From: Pseudomonas juntendi
GTDB taxonomy: Bacteria; Pseudomonadota; Gammaproteobacteria; Pseudomonadales; Pseudomonadaceae
NCBI RefSeq assembly: GCF_009932375.1
Contig: NZ_BLJG01000017.1
Coordinates: 1 to 47,629, forward strand
DNA length: 47,629 bases
Direction: 5' to 3'
In this document: one piece after another, positions 18,768 through 28,991 of the stretch
Position numbering within the stretch: position 1 is the first letter of the stretch
How the letters are laid out: each line of letters starts with the position of its first letter
Notes under the pieces: generated by a model
What the model was told of the DNA's origin: nothing
Databases searched by the model: none
What the model saw: the letters and a program-made list of their open reading frames with translations, nothing else
Translations under genes and position numbers: made by a program

Positions 18768-20123
18768 ATGTCTTTCAATATCGGCCTTAGCGGTCTGTCT
18801 GCGGCGAACAAGCAGTTGGACGTCACTGGTAACAACATCGCCAACGTCAATACAACTGGCTTCAAGTCTTCGCGTGCCGAGTTCGCGGATGTCTACGCGG
18901 GTGCCAACCGCTTGGGTGTCGGCAAGAACCAAGTGGGCAACGGGGTGCGCCTGGCTGCCATTTCCCAACAGTTCACCCAGGGCGATGTAAACACCACAGG
19001 CAACGTGCTGGACATGGGAATTCAAGGGCAGGGCTTCTTCGTGTTGTCCGATAATGGCTCGCGTGTCTACACCCGTGCAGGTGCTTTCCAGGCCAGCAAG
19101 GACAACTTCGTGGTGACTTCCGACGGCTTGCGCCTGCAGGGCTATACCGCTGATGCGGCTGGCAATATTCAGAAGGGTGTACTGAAGGACTTGCAGATTG
19201 ATACCTCGGCGCTGCAGCCAAAGGCGACCTCCCTGATCGATCAGGGTATCAACCTGAATTCTTCGGCCGCCGATATCCCTCTCGAGGTCGATGACGGCAA
19301 CGGCGCGATGGTGCCTAACCTGCCGTTCGATCCTGCCAGCGCGTCGACGTATACCAAGTCGTTCCCGACCAAGGTGTATGACAGCCAGGGCAACGAGCAC
19401 ACCATGGAGCAGTTCTACCGCAAGACCGGCACCAATGAGTGGACCATGTACACCCTGGTCGATGGGCGCAACCCGTTCGACCCATCCTCCACTACACCGC
19501 TGACCGGCACCATCAGCTTCAACAGCGATGGCTCGGTCAAGAGCATGGCGGCTGATAACACCGGTCACCCGGCGGGCTCGTCGTTCACCGTCACCAATAA
19601 CACCTTCACCATGACCGGTTGGGTGCCTGCGGTGGAGGATTCGGCAGGTAACTGGGCTTCCAACGGCGCGGTGGGTAATGCCGATGGCATGCGCCTGTCG
19701 ATGAACAGCACCACCTCGTACAACACCGAGACCGCGCGCATGTCGCAGTCCCAGGATGGTTACGCGACCGGTATTCTGTCGAGCCTGAGCATCGACTCGA
19801 CGGGCGTGCTGTTCGCCAGCTTCAGTAACCAGCAATCCCGTGCCATCGGCCAGGTGGCCCTGGCCAGCTTCGCCAACGAGCAGGGCCTGCAGCAGATTGG
19901 TGGTACCCGCTGGACCGAAACCTACACTTCCGGCATTCCTGGTATCGATGCGCCGAAGACCGGTACGCTGGGTAGCGTCGAGTCCAATGCATTGGAGGGC
20001 TCGAACGTCAACCTGACCCAGGAGTTGGTCGAGCTGATCAAGGCGCAGAGCAACTACCAGGCGAATGCCAAAACCATCTCTACCGAAAGCACCATCATGC
20101 AGACCATCATTCAGATGGCCTGA
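18768..20123 (+). CDS. flgE: FlgE, flagellar hook protein
   Basis: 451 residues. N-terminal 'NIGLSGLSAANKQLDVTGNNIANVNTTGFK' and C-terminal 'SNVNLTQELVELIKAQSNYQANAKTISTEST' form the D0 coiled core; the central part is the variable hook domain. SD AAGGAG. A hairpin with partial T-tract follows, so it likely ends the flgBCDE transcript. Confidence 0.96.
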   Translation: MSFNIGLSGLSAANKQLDVTGNNIANVNTTGFKSSRAEFADVYAGANRLGVGKNQVGNGVRLAAISQQFTQGDVNTTGNVLDMGIQGQGFFVLSDNGSRVYTRAGAFQASKDNFVVTSDGLRLQGYTADAAGNIQKGVLKDLQIDTSALQPKATSLIDQGINLNSSAADIPLEVDDGNGAMVPNLPFDPASASTYTKSFPTKVYDSQGNEHTMEQFYRKTGTNEWTMYTLVDGRNPFDPSSTTPLTGTISFNSDGSVKSMAADNTGHPAGSSFTVTNNTFTMTGWVPAVEDSAGNWASNGAVGNADGMRLSMNSTTSYNTETARMSQSQDGYATGILSSLSIDSTGVLFASFSNQQSRAIGQVALASFANEQGLQQIGGTRWTETYTSGIPGIDAPKTGTLGSVESNALEGSNVNLTQELVELIKAQSNYQANAKTISTESTIMQTIIQMA

Positions 20124-20150
20124 TGGTCGCTGGCTGAGCGTGTGTGGACG

Positions 20151-20173
20151 AACCCCTTTGTCGTGAAGGGGTT
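20151..20173 (+). terminator. Hairpin after flgE
   Basis: AACCCCTT (20151-20158) pairs with AAGGGGTT (20166-20173) around a seven-base loop, followed by TGTCGTCTTT. A plausible weak terminator or attenuator just before the small secreted-protein gene. Confidence 0.55.
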
Positions 20174-20195
20174 TGTCGTCTTTGCAGGGGGGGTT

Positions 20196-20381
20196 ATGAA
20201 AAGACTGGTTGTGGCAGTGATCGCCGCTTTCTGTCTGTGCCAGGCCCTGGCCGGTACCGCGCCCTGGTGGCGTTGGGAAAGCCAGGTGGATGGTCGGCTG
20301 GTGTGCTCGCAATGGTCGCCGGGGGATGGCTGGAAGAAGTTCGCCGGCCCCTACAACAATGGTGGTTGCCGCGAGCGTTGA
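20196..20381 (+). CDS. Small secreted protein in the flagellar cluster, function unknown
   Basis: 61 residues: a signal peptide (about 1-20: 'MKRLVVAVIAAFCLCQALAG') and a short mature part of about 40 residues rich in Trp and Gly ('TAPWWRWESQVDG...SPGDGWKKFAGPYNNGGC'). The mature part has two cysteines that could form a disulfide in the periplasm. A strong G-rich SD (GCAGGGGGGG) precedes ATG 20196. I recall a hypothetical gene between flgE and flgF in P. putida as well, so it may be conserved. Not a known rod or hook protein; function unknown. Confidence 0.75.
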   Translation: MKRLVVAVIAAFCLCQALAGTAPWWRWESQVDGRLVCSQWSPGDGWKKFAGPYNNGGCRER

Positions 20382-20386
20382 TGAAG

Positions 20387-20491
20387 CCTGTACCGGCTCT
20401 TCGCGGGCACGCCCGCTCCCACAGCAAGCGCAGACCTCAAGGCCAGCGCTCTACCTGTAGGAGCGGGCGCGCCCGCGAAGAGGTCGGTACA
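20387..20491. repeat. Inverted REP pair before flgF
   Basis: Arms at about 20387-20424 and 20456-20491 ('CTCTTCGCGGGCACGCCCGC' and its inverse). Lies between the small secreted-protein gene and the flgF terminator/promoter. Confidence 0.85.
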
Positions 20492-20554
20492 AGTTTGCCG
20501 CCATCGGCAACCCGGCGCCGGATAACCGGCGTCCGCTACTTGAACACGACCCCC

Positions 20555-20580
20555 GAAAAGCCCGTATTCATGGGCTTTTT
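20555..20580 (+). terminator. Terminator upstream of flgF promoter
   Basis: GAAAAGCCC (20555-20563) pairs with GGGCTTTTT (20572-20580). Separates the flgE-side transcript from the flgF promoter, which begins 17 bases later. Confidence 0.8.
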
Positions 20581-20596
20581 CACGATTTCAGAAAGT

Positions 20597-20612
20597 TGGT
20601 TCGGAACTTGCT
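20597..20612 (+). promoter_or_regulatory. Candidate sigma-54 promoter of flgFGHIJKL
   Basis: TGGTTC (20597-20602), five bases, TTGCT (20608-20612); GG and GC are ten bases apart. About 60 bases before flgF. The -24 element is weaker than that of flgB but the -12 is good. Confidence 0.65.
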
Positions 20613-20671
20613 TCTTTGCCAGTAAAGCAGCGGCGTACGGCAAACGAGCGCCAGTGCAGCGGAGGATGACT

Positions 20672-21412
20672 GTGGACAAGATGCTTTACGTGGCCATGAC
20701 CGGCGCCAGCCAGAACGCGCTGGCGCAGAAGGCCCACGCCAACAACCTGGCGAACATTTCCACCAACGGTTTTCAGCGTGACCTGGAGCAGGCGCGTTCG
20801 ATGCCGGTGTTTGGCGACAGCTTTCCGGCGCGCGCCTTTGCCATGACCGAGCGTCCGGCCACCGACTTCAGCGAAGGGCCGATGGTCGAAACTGGTCGAG
20901 ATCTGGACGTGACGGTAACCGGCAAAGGTTTCATCGCTGTACAAGCCCCGGACGGTAGCGAGGCCTATGTTCGTACAGGCAGCCTGAATATCGATGCTTT
21001 GGGGGTGCTGCGTGCCGGCAACGGCATGCCCGTGATCGGCAACGGCGGCCCGATTGCCATCCCGCCAGAACAGAAGGTGGAGGTGGGCGCCGATGGCACC
21101 ATCAGCATTCGTTCCATGGGTGAAGACCCGCGAGTGATGGCCGAGGTCGACCGTATAAAGCTGGTCAACCCGGACACCAAGGGTCTTACCAAAGGCCTCG
21201 ATGGCATGATCCATACCACCTCTGGCCAGCCAGCCGACGCCGACGTCAACGTGCGGGTGGTATCTGGTTTTCTCGAGGGCAGCAACGTCAACGCCGTCGA
21301 AGAGATGACCTCGGTCCTGGCGCTGTCGCGTCAATTTGAACTGCACGTGAAGATGATGAATGCGGCCAAGGAAGGCGACGAAGCCATGGCGCGTGTTTTG
21401 CAAATCGGCTAA
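20672..21412 (+). CDS. flgF: FlgF, proximal rod protein
   Basis: 246 residues from GTG 20672 (MDKMLYVAMTGASQNALAQ...), with GGAGG (20661-20665) six bases upstream; ATG 20666 would overlap the SD. Rod signature 'AHANNLANISTNGFQRDLEQARSM' and C-terminal 'EGSNVNAVEEMTSVLALSRQFELHVKMMNAAKEGDEAM'. First gene of the flgFGHIJKL run. Confidence 0.94.
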   Translation: MDKMLYVAMTGASQNALAQKAHANNLANISTNGFQRDLEQARSMPVFGDSFPARAFAMTERPATDFSEGPMVETGRDLDVTVTGKGFIAVQAPDGSEAYVRTGSLNIDALGVLRAGNGMPVIGNGGPIAIPPEQKVEVGADGTISIRSMGEDPRVMAEVDRIKLVNPDTKGLTKGLDGMIHTTSGQPADADVNVRVVSGFLEGSNVNAVEEMTSVLALSRQFELHVKMMNAAKEGDEAMARVLQIG

Positions 21413-21459
21413 TCACTTTTGAACGGGTGCCGTAAAACAGGCGCACGAGGAGAACACTA

Positions 21460-22245
21460 ATGCTTCCGGCTCTTTGGGTCGCTAAAACCGGCCTGTCCGC
21501 CCAGGACACTAACCTCACGGTCATCTCCAACAACCTGGCCAACGTCTCGACCACCGGTTTCAAGCGTGATCGTGCCGAATTCCAGGACCTGCTTTACCAG
21601 ATCAAGCGCCAGCCTGGCGCACAGTCTACCCAGGACAGCGAACTGCCCTCGGGCCTGCAGGTCGGTACCGGCGTGCGCATTGTCGGTACGCAGAAAAACT
21701 TCCAGACGGGTAGCCTGCAAACGACCGAGAACCCGTTGGACATGGCGGTCAACGGCCGTGGTTTCTTCCAGGTGCTGCAGCCTGACGGCACCGTTTCGTA
21801 CACACGTGACGGGACCTTCCACCTGAACTCTGACGGCCAGATCGTCACTGCCAACGGTTTTGCCCTGGAACCCGCCATCGTTGTGCCTAACGACGCGCAG
21901 ACCTTTACCGTCGGCCAGGACGGCACCGTGTCTATCACGACCGCCGGCAACCCTGCAGCGCAGGTGATCGGCAACATCCAGACCGCCGATTTCATCAACC
22001 CGGCCGGCCTGCAGGCAATCGGCGACAACCTGTTCCTGGAAACCGCGGCCAGTGGCGCGCCGCAAGTCGGCACCCCGGGCCTGAACGGTTTCGGCACCAC
22101 CCTGCAGCAGACCCTGGAAAACTCCAACGTCAGCACCGTAGAAGAGCTGGTGAACATGATCACCACTCAGCGCGCCTACGAGATGAACTCCAAGGTCATC
22201 TCCACCGCCGACCAGATGCTGTCGTTCGTTACTCAACAGCTCTGA
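21460..22245 (+). CDS. flgG: FlgG, distal rod protein
   Basis: 261 residues, usual length. '[43 protein letters not shown]' at the N-terminus and '[38 protein letters not shown]' at the C-terminus define the distal rod subunit. SD GAGGAG upstream. Confidence 0.97.
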   Translation: MLPALWVAKTGLSAQDTNLTVISNNLANVSTTGFKRDRAEFQDLLYQIKRQPGAQSTQDSELPSGLQVGTGVRIVGTQKNFQTGSLQTTENPLDMAVNGRGFFQVLQPDGTVSYTRDGTFHLNSDGQIVTANGFALEPAIVVPNDAQTFTVGQDGTVSITTAGNPAAQVIGNIQTADFINPAGLQAIGDNLFLETAASGAPQVGTPGLNGFGTTLQQTLENSNVSTVEELVNMITTQRAYEMNSKVISTADQMLSFVTQQL

Positions 22246-22295
22246 GGCCGGCAGCTCTGAGCCTGGTAGTTTTTTGCACTCGTGAGGTAAGCGTC

Positions 22296-22991
22296 ATGAA
22301 TCGTCTGTTGTCCGTTTTCGCCCTGGGGGGGGCGGTGTTGCTGGCAGGTTGCGTCGCGCCGACGCCCAAGCCCAACGACCCGTACTACGCGCCGGTTCTG
22401 CCGCGCACCCCACTGCCGGCAGCGGCCAACAACGGTTCGATCTACCAGGCCGGTTTCGAGCAGAACCTGTACAGCGACCGTAAAGCGTTCCGGGTGGGTG
22501 ACATCATTACCATTACCCTCAACGAGCGTACATCGGCTAGCAAGAACGCCGGCTCGCAGATCGCCAAGACCAGCAAGACCGATATTGGCCTGACCTCGCT
22601 GTTTGGAGGCTCGCCGAATACCAATAACCCATTCGGCGGGGGTGATCTGTCGCTGGAGGCCGGTTACAGCGGTGACCGCGCCACCAAAGGCGACAGCAAG
22701 GCGACCCAGGGCAATACCCTGACGGGTTCGATCACCGTTACCGTGGCCGAGGTGTTGCCCAACGGCATCATCGCCGTGCGCGGCGAGAAGTGGATGACCT
22801 TGAATACCGGCGAGGAGCTGGTGCGCATTGCCGGCATGGTCCGTGCCGACGACATCGCCACCGATAACACCGTACCGTCCACCCGTGTGGCCGACGCGCG
22901 CATTACCTACTCCGGTACCGGCTCGTTCGCCGATGCCAGCCAGCCTGGTTGGTTGGACCGCTTCTTCCTCAGCCCGCTTTGGCCTTTCTGA
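22296..22991 (+). CDS. flgH: FlgH, L-ring lipoprotein
   Basis: 231 residues. Outer-membrane lipoprotein forming the L ring. Lipobox 'LLAGC' with lipidated Cys19. Conserved '[27 protein letters not shown]' and '[40 protein letters not shown]' segments. Confidence 0.97.
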   Translation: MNRLLSVFALGGAVLLAGCVAPTPKPNDPYYAPVLPRTPLPAAANNGSIYQAGFEQNLYSDRKAFRVGDIITITLNERTSASKNAGSQIAKTSKTDIGLTSLFGGSPNTNNPFGGGDLSLEAGYSGDRATKGDSKATQGNTLTGSITVTVAEVLPNGIIAVRGEKWMTLNTGEELVRIAGMVRADDIATDNTVPSTRVADARITYSGTGSFADASQPGWLDRFFLSPLWPF

Positions 22992-23003
22992 GTACGGATG
23001 ACC

Positions 23004-24113
23004 ATGTTCAACGTAAGGCAGCTGATTGCCGCAACCCTGCTCCTGTCCTGTGCCTGTGTGGCCCAGGCCGAGCGCCTGAAGGACATCGCCAGTATTTCTG
23101 GCGTGCGCTCCAACCAGTTGATTGGCTATGGCCTGGTGGTTGGCCTGAACGGTACGGGTGACCAGACCACCCAGACCCCGTTTACCCTGCAAACCTTCAA
23201 CAACATGCTGTCGCAGTTCGGCATCAAGGTACCACCAGGCTCCGGTAACGTGCAGTTGAAAAACGTCGCTGCCGTGTCGGTGCATGCCGACTTGCCGCCG
23301 TTCGCCAAGCCGGGCCAGGTGGTCGACATTACCGTGTCCTCGATCGGTAACTCGAAGAGCCTACGCGGCGGCAGCCTGCTGATGACCCCGCTCAAGGGGA
23401 TTGACGGTAACGTCTACGCCATCGCCCAGGGCAACCTGGTGGTCGGCGGCTTCGACGCCGAGGGCCGTGACGGCTCGAAGATCACCGTCAACGTTCCGTC
23501 GGCGGGTAGGATTCCAGGTGGTGCCAGCGTGGAGCGGGCCGTGCCAAGCGGCTTCAACCAAGGCAATACCCTGACCTTGAACCTGAACCGCCCCGATTTC
23601 ACCACTGCCAAACGTATCGTCGACAAAGTCAACGACCTGCTGGGCCCGGGTGTGGCCCAGGCGGTGGACGGTGGCTCGGTGCGGGTCAGTGCGCCGATGG
23701 ACCCAAGCCAGCGCGTGGACTACCTGTCGGTCCTGGAAAACCTGGAAATCGATCCCGGCCAGGCGGTGGCCAAAGTCATCATCAATTCGCGTACCGGTAC
23801 CATCGTCATTGGCCAGAACGTGAAGGTTTCGCCAGCGGCGGTGACCCACGGCAGCCTGACCGTGACCATTACCGAAGACCCGATCGTCAGCCAGCCGGGC
23901 CCGCTCTCCAACGGCCAGACTGCCGTGGTGCCACGCTCGCGGGTCAATGCGGAGCAGGAGGCCAAGCCGATGTTCAAGTTCGGCCCAGGCACCACGCTGG
24001 ATGAAATCGTCCGTGCCGTGAACCAGGTGGGCGCGGCACCTGGCGACCTCATGGCCATCCTCGAAGCCCTGAAACAGGCCGGCGCCTTGCAAGCCGACCT
24101 GATCGTGATCTGA
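23004..24113 (+). CDS. flgI: FlgI, P-ring protein
   Basis: 369 residues from ATG 23004 (an ATG at 22998 would add two). Signal peptide '[20 protein letters not shown]' with cleavage after QA. The mature protein begins '[33 protein letters not shown]', characteristic of FlgI. Forms the periplasmic P ring with help from FlgA. Confidence 0.97.
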   Translation: MFNVRQLIAATLLLSCACVAQAERLKDIASISGVRSNQLIGYGLVVGLNGTGDQTTQTPFTLQTFNNMLSQFGIKVPPGSGNVQLKNVAAVSVHADLPPFAKPGQVVDITVSSIGNSKSLRGGSLLMTPLKGIDGNVYAIAQGNLVVGGFDAEGRDGSKITVNVPSAGRIPGGASVERAVPSGFNQGNTLTLNLNRPDFTTAKRIVDKVNDLLGPGVAQAVDGGSVRVSAPMDPSQRVDYLSVLENLEIDPGQAVAKVIINSRTGTIVIGQNVKVSPAAVTHGSLTVTITEDPIVSQPGPLSNGQTAVVPRSRVNAEQEAKPMFKFGPGTTLDEIVRAVNQVGAAPGDLMAILEALKQAGALQADLIVI

Positions 24114-24124
24114 GGACGGCACCG

Positions 24125-25279
24125 ATGAACAGCAAAAGCCTGGTTTCTGGCAGCGGCGACAGCGGTGCTTACACCGACCTCAATCGCCTCAGTGCGCTCA
24201 AGCATGGTGACCGCGACAGCGATGCCAACGTACGCAAGGTGGCCCAGGAGTTCGAGTCGCTATTCATCAGCGAAATGCTCAAGGCCTCGCGCAAGGCCAG
24301 CGACGTGCTGGCCGACGACAACCCGATGAACACCGAAACGGTCAAGCAGTACCGCGACATGTATGACCAGCAATTGGCCGTGAGCATGTCCCGCGAGGGG
24401 GGCGGTATCGGCCTGCAGGACGTGCTGGTGCGCCAGTTGTCGAAAAAGAAGAGTGCATCGGTCAATACCAGCCCGTTCCCGCACGTTGAAGGCCGCGCCC
24501 CGGCGCTATGGGGCAACAAGGTGGCTGAGCCCGTACAAGCCACCCTGGCGAGCGCTAACCGCAACGATGTAGCGGCGCTCAATTCGCGGCGCCTGGCCTT
24601 GCCGAGCAAACTCACCGACCGCCTATTGGCTGGTATCGTGCCGTCGGCGGCCAGCCCGAACAACGCCGCCGTACCTGCCCGTGACGGCCAGCAACCGGCC
24701 AAGGTCTTTGCCGTGCCGGACAACGGCCTGCGTATTGTCGGTCGCGCGGTGGCCCAGCCGCCGCTGGCGCCGAAAAAGGCGTTCGCCGACAGTGATGAAT
24801 TTGTCGCCACCATGCTGCCGATGGCCGAGCAAGCCGCCAAGCGCATTGGTATCGACCCTCGCTATCTGGTAGCCCAGGCCGCCCTGGAAACCGGTTGGGG
24901 CAAGTCGGTGATGCGCAACAGCGACGGCAGTAGCAGCCACAACCTGTTTGGCATCAAGGCAACTGGCAACTGGGAGGGCGGCGAGGCGAGAGCGATTACC
25001 AGCGAGTTCCGCGATGGCCAGTTCGTCAAGGAGACGGCAGCGTTCCGTTCGTACGATTCCTATCAGGACAGCTTCCATGACCTGGTAAACCTGTTGCAGA
25101 ACAATTCGCGCTATCAAGATGCGGTGAAAGCCGCCGATAAACCTGAACAGTTCGTGCAAGAGTTGCAAAAGGCCGGGTACGCCACCGACCCGAATTACGC
25201 CAGCAAGATCTCGCAGATAGCAAAACAGATGAAGTCGTACGAGCACTACGCACTGCTCGGTACCGCAACGAAAATTTAA
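24125..25279 (+). CDS. flgJ: FlgJ, rod cap and peptidoglycan hydrolase
   Basis: 384 residues. N-terminal rod-capping domain (about 20-110, 'VAQEFESLFISEMLKASRKAS'), a linker of about 110 residues, and a C-terminal glucosaminidase domain (about 225-375) with the catalytic Glu255 in 'QAALETGWGKS' and 'SHNLFGIKA'. It locally opens peptidoglycan for the growing rod. Confidence 0.96.
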   Translation: MNSKSLVSGSGDSGAYTDLNRLSALKHGDRDSDANVRKVAQEFESLFISEMLKASRKASDVLADDNPMNTETVKQYRDMYDQQLAVSMSREGGGIGLQDVLVRQLSKKKSASVNTSPFPHVEGRAPALWGNKVAEPVQATLASANRNDVAALNSRRLALPSKLTDRLLAGIVPSAASPNNAAVPARDGQQPAKVFAVPDNGLRIVGRAVAQPPLAPKKAFADSDEFVATMLPMAEQAAKRIGIDPRYLVAQAALETGWGKSVMRNSDGSSSHNLFGIKATGNWEGGEARAITSEFRDGQFVKETAAFRSYDSYQDSFHDLVNLLQNNSRYQDAVKAADKPEQFVQELQKAGYATDPNYASKISQIAKQMKSYEHYALLGTATKI

Positions 25280-25291
25280 AGGTAGGAAACC

Positions 25292-27322
25292 ATGGCGAGT
25301 CTGATCAACATTGGTATGTCGGGGCTGGGTGCCGCGCAGTCGGGGATGTATACCCTCGGTAACAACATTGCCAATGCCGACGTCGAGAGCTACTCGCGCC
25401 AGCAGAACGTACAGAAGAGCAAGGGCGGCCAGCAGGTCGGCCAGGTCTTTATTGGCAGTGGCACTACTTTGGCCGATGTGCGTCGAGTGTATAACGCGTT
25501 CCTCGAGAACCAGCTGCGTACTACAACGTCGCTCAGTAGTGAGGCGAGCACGTACCTTAACCAGATCACCCCGCTGGATACTGCCCTGTCGAGTAGCGAT
25601 ACCGGTATCACCGCAGCGTTGCAAAGTTTCTTCACTGCCATGCAGGACTCTGCGGCCAAGCCCACCGAGGACGCCTCGCGGCAGTTGCTGTTAACCAGCG
25701 CGCAGTCCTTGGCCAAGCGCTTCAACACGCTGTCGGCGCAGCTCAACCAGCAAAACAGCAACATCAACGCCAATATGGCGTCGCTCACCGATCAGGTTAA
25801 CAACCTGACCAAGACCATCGCTGATCTGAATGAGCAGATATCTCGCGTCAGCGCAATCTCCGGCCAACCCAATGACCTGCTCGACCAGCGTGATGGTGCG
25901 GTACGTGAGCTGAACAAATTGATTGGCGCCGATGTGGTCGAGCGCGACGGTAACTACGATATTTACCTGAAGAATGGCCAGGCGCTGGTGCTGGGCAAGA
26001 CCACGCAGACCTTGGGGGTGGCGCCAAGCGCGACGGACCCGACCCGTATGAGTCTGATCCTCAATCGCGGCTCGACCAAGATGGATATCACCAGCACCAC
26101 CAGCGGTGGCGAACTTGGCGGTTTGATCCGCTATCGCTCGGAAACGCTCGACCCTGCGCTCAACGAGCTGGGGCGTGTTGCCTTGGTAGTGGCGGATGCC
26201 ATCAATAGCCAGTTGGCCCAGGGCATCGACAAAAATGGTGATTTCGGGGCGACCTTGTTTGGTGATATCAACAGCGCTGCGGCTATCAGCCAGCGCAGTA
26301 TCGCCAAGCAGAACAACAGCCCAGGCTCAGGCAACCTCGATGTGACCATCAAGGATACCGGTAAGCTGACCACCAGCGATTATCAGGTGACCTTCACCAG
26401 CGACAAGCAGTACACGGTCCGCAAGTTGCCCGATGGCACCGACATGGGTAGCTACAGCCTCGATGATGACCCGGCCCCGGTGATCGACGGTTTCACCCTT
26501 GCCCTCAATGGCGGAGGCCTGAGCGCGGGTGACAGTTTCAAGATCACACCCACCCGCAACGCCGCAGCCAATATCGAGACGGTTCTGACCGACCCCAAAC
26601 GCTTGGCGCTTGCCGCGCCGCTGAGCGCCACCAGCGGTTCTGGCAATAAGGGGACTGGCGTCATAACCCAGCCGACCCTGACATCCGAGCTGGACATCTC
26701 CGATGCAGCCCAGCGTTCGTTGTTGCAGACCGGCCTGAAGTATTCCACCCCGGTCAAGCTCGTTTTCGGTGACAACAGTACCTCCCCTCAGGCCTACAAA
26801 ATGTATGACGCCAAGGGCACCGAGATTGGCAGCGGCACCATCGTGCCGGGCCAAGACAACAAGCTGCAGCTATCGGTACCAATGGTCGATGGGAACGGCA
26901 ACTCGCTGGGTAGCAGCTTCACTTTCGAGATGAACGTTTCCGGCGCCCCGCAAAATGGCGACAGTTACACCGTGGCGTTGACCGGCGCAGGTTCTGCGGA
27001 CAACCGCAACAGCCAGTCGGTGATCGATTTGCAGACCAAGCCTACGGTCGAGGTGGGGGCCAATGGCAAGGGTATCAGCTTCACTGATGCCTACGCCAAG
27101 CTGGCATCCGGCGTTGGTGGCAAGGCCGGGCAGGCGCAGATGGACGGCGATGCTACCAGCGCGCTCCACACTTCTGCGCAGGACAGCCGCGACGGTGTGT
27201 CGGGTGTGTCGATCGATGAAGAGACCGGTAACCTGATCAAGTTCCAGCAGTACTACACCGCGTCGTCGCAGATCATCAAGGCGGCCCAGGAAACCTTCGC
27301 CACCCTGATCAACAGCCTTTAA
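25292..27322 (+). CDS. flgK: FlgK, hook-filament junction protein HAP1
   Basis: 676 residues. N-terminal 'NIGMSGLGAAQSGMYTLGNNIANADVESYSRQQ' is the HAP1/rod signature, and the C-terminal 'SGVSIDEETGNLIKFQQYYTASSQIIKAAQETFATLINSL' matches FlgK. The central portion is the long variable domain. SD GGTAGGA. Confidence 0.96.
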   Translation: MASLINIGMSGLGAAQSGMYTLGNNIANADVESYSRQQNVQKSKGGQQVGQVFIGSGTTLADVRRVYNAFLENQLRTTTSLSSEASTYLNQITPLDTALSSSDTGITAALQSFFTAMQDSAAKPTEDASRQLLLTSAQSLAKRFNTLSAQLNQQNSNINANMASLTDQVNNLTKTIADLNEQISRVSAISGQPNDLLDQRDGAVRELNKLIGADVVERDGNYDIYLKNGQALVLGKTTQTLGVAPSATDPTRMSLILNRGSTKMDITSTTSGGELGGLIRYRSETLDPALNELGRVALVVADAINSQLAQGIDKNGDFGATLFGDINSAAAISQRSIAKQNNSPGSGNLDVTIKDTGKLTTSDYQVTFTSDKQYTVRKLPDGTDMGSYSLDDDPAPVIDGFTLALNGGGLSAGDSFKITPTRNAAANIETVLTDPKRLALAAPLSATSGSGNKGTGVITQPTLTSELDISDAAQRSLLQTGLKYSTPVKLVFGDNSTSPQAYKMYDAKGTEIGSGTIVPGQDNKLQLSVPMVDGNGNSLGSSFTFEMNVSGAPQNGDSYTVALTGAGSADNRNSQSVIDLQTKPTVEVGANGKGISFTDAYAKLASGVGGKAGQAQMDGDATSALHTSAQDSRDGVSGVSIDEETGNLIKFQQYYTASSQIIKAAQETFATLINSL

Positions 27323-27335
27323 GGAGCCTTAGATC

Positions 27336-28919
27336 GTGAGCGTACGCATCTCGACTTCCCAGTTCTACAACACCAATAGTGCCAACTATCAGAGCAACTT
27401 CGCCAAGACGGTGAAGACTCAGCAGGAGGCCAGCGATGGCATTCGCGTGCGCTCGGCCAAGGATGATCCGGTGGGCGCGGCGCGGTTGTTGCAGTTGGAG
27501 CAGCAGCAGAACATGTTGAAGCAGTACGGCAGCAACATTACCAACGTGCGCAATGCGCTGGGCACGGCCGAGAGCACCCTGAATTCGATCGGGAACATTT
27601 TGCAGCGGGTCAACGAGTTGGCGGTGAGCTCGGGTAACGGCGCCTTTACCGATGCCGATCGCAAGGCCAACGCTGATGAACTGGCTTCGCTGGAGGATCA
27701 ACTGTTCAACCTTATGAACAGCAGGGACGAGAGCGGCAAATACATTTTCTCCGGCTCCCGGGGCGATACGCCACCGTATGTGCGTAATGCAGACGGTACC
27801 TACAGTTACCAGGGTGATCAGGGCAAGCTCAATCTTCAGGTTGGTGACATGCTTAGCCTGGCGGCCAACGAAACCGGTTACGATGCTTTCGAACAAGCAC
27901 TGAATACCAGCCGCAGCGAGACTACGCTGACCGCCCCAGCCACTGATGATGGCCGCATCAGCCTGTCCAATGGCCAGGTTTCCGGGAACTCCGCCTTCAA
28001 TGATCAGTTCCGCAGCGGCGAACCTTACACCATCGAATTCACCAGCAGCACCGAATACAAGATCACCGATGCCAATGGCAATGACGTGACGCTGGAAGCC
28101 AGTCAGGGCGGCAAATTCGATCCTGATAGCGACAACGCCACCATCAGTTTCCGAGGTGTCGATCTACGCCTGGACGTCAACTTCAAAGAGGGTGACAAAG
28201 GCAACGAGGATGCGGTCATTGCAGGACATTCGTTCAGTTTGAGCTCCAAGGCCGATGAAGTGTCCGGTACACGGAGCCCTGGCAATAGCTCCTCGGCACA
28301 GGTCACTGGCGCTACCATCACGGATCAAGATGTTTACAAAGCGGCGTTTCCTGCCGGCGGCGCAGTGTTGAAGTTTACCGGTGCCAACGCTTTTGAGTTG
28401 TACGCGTCACCTGTGACTGAAGACAGCCGCCCGGTTGCCTCCGGAACACTGGGTGGGCCCAATGGCACCACCGCGAGCGCCCTGGGGGTCAGCTTCGAGC
28501 TGTCTGCCGCGCCTGGCGCCGGAGACTCGTTCGGGGTCAAGGTTGATACCCATCAAACCCAGAATGTGCTCGATACCATCAGCAAACTGCGCGCTGCACT
28601 GAGTACCCCGCAGGACGGCGACGCGACAGCTCGGCAGAACTTCCTGGCGTCGTTGGATTCGGCCGTTGGCAACGTCAGCAGCGCGATCAACCAAGTGTCT
28701 TCGTCGGTCAGTTCTATTGGCGGGCGCGGCCAGGCGCTGGATGTCCAGGCTGAAACCAACGAAGCATTGGGTACCGAAAACGCCAAGACTCAAAGCTCGA
28801 TCCGTGAGAGCGACCCAGCCGAGGTCATGTTGCGCCTGCAGATGCAGACCAACATGTTACAGGCCTCTTTGCAGGCCTATGCCAAGGTGGCCGGGCTTTC
28901 GCTGGTCAATTACATCTGA
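27336..28919 (+). CDS. flgL: FlgL, hook-filament junction protein HAP3
   Basis: 527 residues from GTG 27336 with AAGGAG upstream. N-terminal 'VRISTSQFYNTNSANYQSN' and 'GIRVRSAKDDPVGAARLLQLEQQQ' match FlgL/flagellin D0-D1; the C-terminal 'ESDPAEVMLRLQMQTNMLQASLQAYAKVAGLSLVNYI' is typical. A strong terminator follows directly. Confidence 0.96.
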   Translation: MSVRISTSQFYNTNSANYQSNFAKTVKTQQEASDGIRVRSAKDDPVGAARLLQLEQQQNMLKQYGSNITNVRNALGTAESTLNSIGNILQRVNELAVSSGNGAFTDADRKANADELASLEDQLFNLMNSRDESGKYIFSGSRGDTPPYVRNADGTYSYQGDQGKLNLQVGDMLSLAANETGYDAFEQALNTSRSETTLTAPATDDGRISLSNGQVSGNSAFNDQFRSGEPYTIEFTSSTEYKITDANGNDVTLEASQGGKFDPDSDNATISFRGVDLRLDVNFKEGDKGNEDAVIAGHSFSLSSKADEVSGTRSPGNSSSAQVTGATITDQDVYKAAFPAGGAVLKFTGANAFELYASPVTEDSRPVASGTLGGPNGTTASALGVSFELSAAPGAGDSFGVKVDTHQTQNVLDTISKLRAALSTPQDGDATARQNFLASLDSAVGNVSSAINQVSSSVSSIGGRGQALDVQAETNEALGTENAKTQSSIRESDPAEVMLRLQMQTNMLQASLQAYAKVAGLSLVNYI

Positions 28920-28942
28920 TAACGCGGCCTGCGTTATCAAGC

Positions 28943-28978
28943 ATGCGTCGTCACCCTCAGGTGCGGCGCATTTTTTTT
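28943..28978 (+). terminator. Strong terminator after flgL, abutting the next gene
   Basis: ATGCGTCG-t-CACC / GGTGCGGCGCAT (12 pairs, one bulged T, loop CTCA) followed by eight T (28971-28978). A second, perfect 8-bp hairpin (28918-28938, GATAACGC/GCGTTATC) precedes it. Only 13 bases separate the T-run from the glycosyltransferase start codon. Confidence 0.92.
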
Positions 28979-28991
28979 AAAGGTCATCAAC

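Noticed and set aside
18678..20312. 544-codon open frame antisense to flgE
   Set aside because: Shadow of flgE; no SD or recognisable motif.
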